Origin: Chryseobacterium gleum
GTDB taxonomy: Bacteria; Bacteroidota; Bacteroidia; UBA10329
Direction: 5' to 3'
NCBI GenBank assembly: GCA_945874195.1
Contig: CAMCFW010000115.1
Span: 1-6,797 of the forward strand
Length of the DNA stretch: 6,797 nt
Below the pieces are notes generated by a model, which searched no databases, had not been told where the DNA came from, and saw only the letters and a list, made by a program, of their open reading frames with translations. Position 1 is the stretch's first letter, and every line of letters begins with the position of its first letter. Below, piece by piece: positions 5,947 to 6,797 of the stretch. The translations under genes and the position numbers were made by a program.

Positions 5947-6437
5947 ACCGCCTTCGTCTTTCCAAGGTCCACTTTCACATGTTCGCGAAGCGTGGTGCTT
6001 AGCGATAAGCCAACGTAATCGGCCTTCACCGGAAAACGTTTGTGATCGCGGTCGATGAGTGCCACGGTTCTCAAGGCCTTCAGCCTAACCTTCAAAAAGT
6101 GTTTGATGCCATAGATCAGGGTTTTGCCACTGTTCAACACATCGTCTACCAGTATGACCACTTTACCTTCAACATCTTCTTTTTCCAGTCCGACCGATGC
6201 CTTTTCGGCCAAAGGATCATGCTTATTGACGAACACGGACACGAGCGTTACCTTCATGTCGGTGAAATTGGCCAACCGTTCGCCCAGCAACTTGGCCAGC
6301 ACGAATCCATTTCCTTCTATGCCGGCAATGATGATCTCTTTTTCATCGTAGTGGTTCTCGTATATCTGAAACGCCAAGCGGTCGATCTTCTGATCTATCT
6401 GAACGGAATTCAAAACAACGGTCTTCACGGTGCCCAT
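5934..6437 (-). CDS. PyrR-like phosphoribosyltransferase
   Basis: This 167-residue type I phosphoribosyltransferase has the PRPP-binding loop Val-Val-Ile-Leu-Val-Asp-Asp-Val-Leu-Asn-Ser-Gly-Lys-Thr at 93-106. The Gly-Ile-Glu-Gly-Asn-Gly segment at 39-44 corresponds to the pyrophosphate loop. The C-terminal Leu-Ile-Asp-Arg-Asp-His-Lys-Arg-Phe-Pro-Val-Lys-Ala-Asp-Tyr-Val-Gly block (127-143) is characteristic of PyrR-type proteins, which act as pyrimidine attenuation regulators and/or uracil phosphoribosyltransferases. No pyrimidine genes are nearby, so the regulatory role is not supported by context, and the base it uses cannot be fixed from sequence; a hypoxanthine/guanine enzyme is less likely. 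It is probably monocistronic: a near-consensus promoter element (TAATTTG on the minus strand, 6455-6461, spacer one base short) lies 17 bases before the ATG. It ends inside aroK with a 13-base tail-to-tail overlap. Confidence 0.85.
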   Translation of the reverse strand: MGTVKTVVLNSVQIDQKIDRLAFQIYENHYDEKEIIIAGIEGNGFVLAKLLGERLANFTDMKVTLVSVFVNKHDPLAEKASVGLEKEDVEGKVVILVDDVLNSGKTLIYGIKHFLKVRLKALRTVALIDRDHKRFPVKADYVGLSLSTTLREHVKVDLGKTKAVYLE

Positions 6438-6503
6438 GCAATTTGATTTGGCTGCAAATTAGCGAGAAAAGGTGTAAGGGCAGAAGGATGATGCATAAGG
6501 GGA

Positions 6504-6524
6504 AAGGCGAAAGAAAATCGCCTT
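6504..6524 (-). terminator. Possible terminator hairpin downstream of the right-edge gene
   Basis: A perfect 7-bp inverted repeat (AAGGCGA at 6504-6510, TCGCCTT at 6518-6524) with a 7-base A-rich loop lies in the 186-base gap between the phosphoribosyltransferase start and the right-edge stop. Read on the minus strand it is about 100 bases after that stop and is followed by a pyrimidine-rich TCCCCTT stretch rather than a true T-run. Apart from this hairpin and the weak promoter match at 6455-6461, I see nothing in this gap. Confidence 0.3.
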
Positions 6525-6623
6525 ATCAGGTGCGTAATTTGGTCTGGGCTTGGTTCTACACTGTCTGCACCCAACAGTAAAGCAGCTTCTGACGCATTAG
6601 TTTTCGCAGAAACCGTTCAACCC

Positions 6624-6797
6624 CTACAAAGGATTGAACACCACATTGAAGAGCATGTGATGACCATCAGACCCGCTGCAACCCAGATCGGTACCTTGGC
6701 TTTGTGCACCACCATTGTTGTTGATGACAAAGGTTCTGAAACTGCTTATGGCCGCTGTGCCACCGCAATTCCCCGTATCGTCATTGATGATCTGCAC
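6624..6797 (-). CDS. Hypothetical, probably exported protein, C-terminal fragment
   Basis: On the minus strand the frame is open from the window edge for 57 codons to a TAG at 6626-6624. The product is rich in Gly, Asn, Ser and Asp, with short beta-type hydrophobic stretches (Phe-Val-Ile-Asn-Asn-Asn, Leu-Phe-Asn-Val-Val-Phe-Asn) and two cysteines (at in-window residues 11 and 40) that could pair. This composition is usual for secreted or surface beta-sheet proteins of Bacteroidota, but I do not recognise a family, and no T9SS sorting domain is present at this C-terminus. The complementary plus-strand frame is also open, so the strand is an inference from composition. The gene starts beyond the window. 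Confidence 0.5.
   Translation of the reverse strand: MQIINDDTGNCGGTAAISSFRTFVINNNGGAQSQGTDLGCSGSDGHHMLFNVVFNPL

Noticed and set aside
6042..6446. A 134-codon plus-strand open frame opposite the phosphoribosyltransferase
   Set aside because: The minus strand carries the PRPP loop and the PyrR block; the plus-strand product resembles no family and is a shadow.
1..6797. CRISPR array, tRNA or rRNA genes, insertion sequence ends, toxin-antitoxin or phage-defence cassette
   Set aside because: No spaced direct repeats, cloverleaf-like segments, transposase frames or small paired genes were seen; nearly all of the sequence is explained by housekeeping-type genes.

Overview
This 6.8-kb window looks like ordinary chromosomal sequence from a member of the Bacteroidota, probably near the Flavobacteriales. 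The evidence is a secreted enzyme ending in a type IX secretion (T9SS) sorting domain, TAnnTTTG-type promoter motifs, no obvious Shine-Dalgarno sequences, and a WbqC-family protein of the Bacteroidota type. The window is densely coded. The longest gene-free stretch is about 186 bases (6438-6623), and no RNA genes, insertion sequences, CRISPR arrays or phage genes were seen.

Layout from left to right. A plus-strand TPR protein is cut by the left edge and ends at 505. It converges on a minus-strand gene (2230 to 512) for a secreted peptidylarginine deiminase-like enzyme with signal peptide, deiminase domain, Ig-like domain and T9SS sorting domain. A 72-bp divergent promoter region follows. A plus-strand pair then encodes a WbqC-family protein and an alpha/beta hydrolase, overlapping by 4 bases (ATGA). 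After 52 bases holding a good promoter match comes a second plus-strand pair: a biotin-dependent acyl-CoA carboxylase beta subunit, closest to the methylcrotonyl-CoA carboxylase type, and shikimate kinase, sharing one base at their junction. Shikimate kinase converges, with a 13-base overlap, on a minus-strand PyrR-like phosphoribosyltransferase (6437 to 5934). The right edge holds the C-terminal end of a probable minus-strand exported protein of unknown function.

The genes do not form one pathway. They are a TPR scaffold, a secreted arginine-modifying enzyme, an uncharacterised WbqC/hydrolase pair, leucine or acyl-CoA catabolism, aromatic amino acid synthesis, and nucleotide salvage or regulation. 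No clear new multi-gene system is visible. The most notable element is the deiminase. It keeps the four catalytic residues, an Asn-Arg-Pro-Arg motif that may match the peptide-carboxylate-binding arginines of Porphyromonas PPAD, and the whole PPAD domain order, so it could modify proteins outside the cell. Second is the structure of the two convergent junctions, each with a short perfect hairpin over the stop codons.
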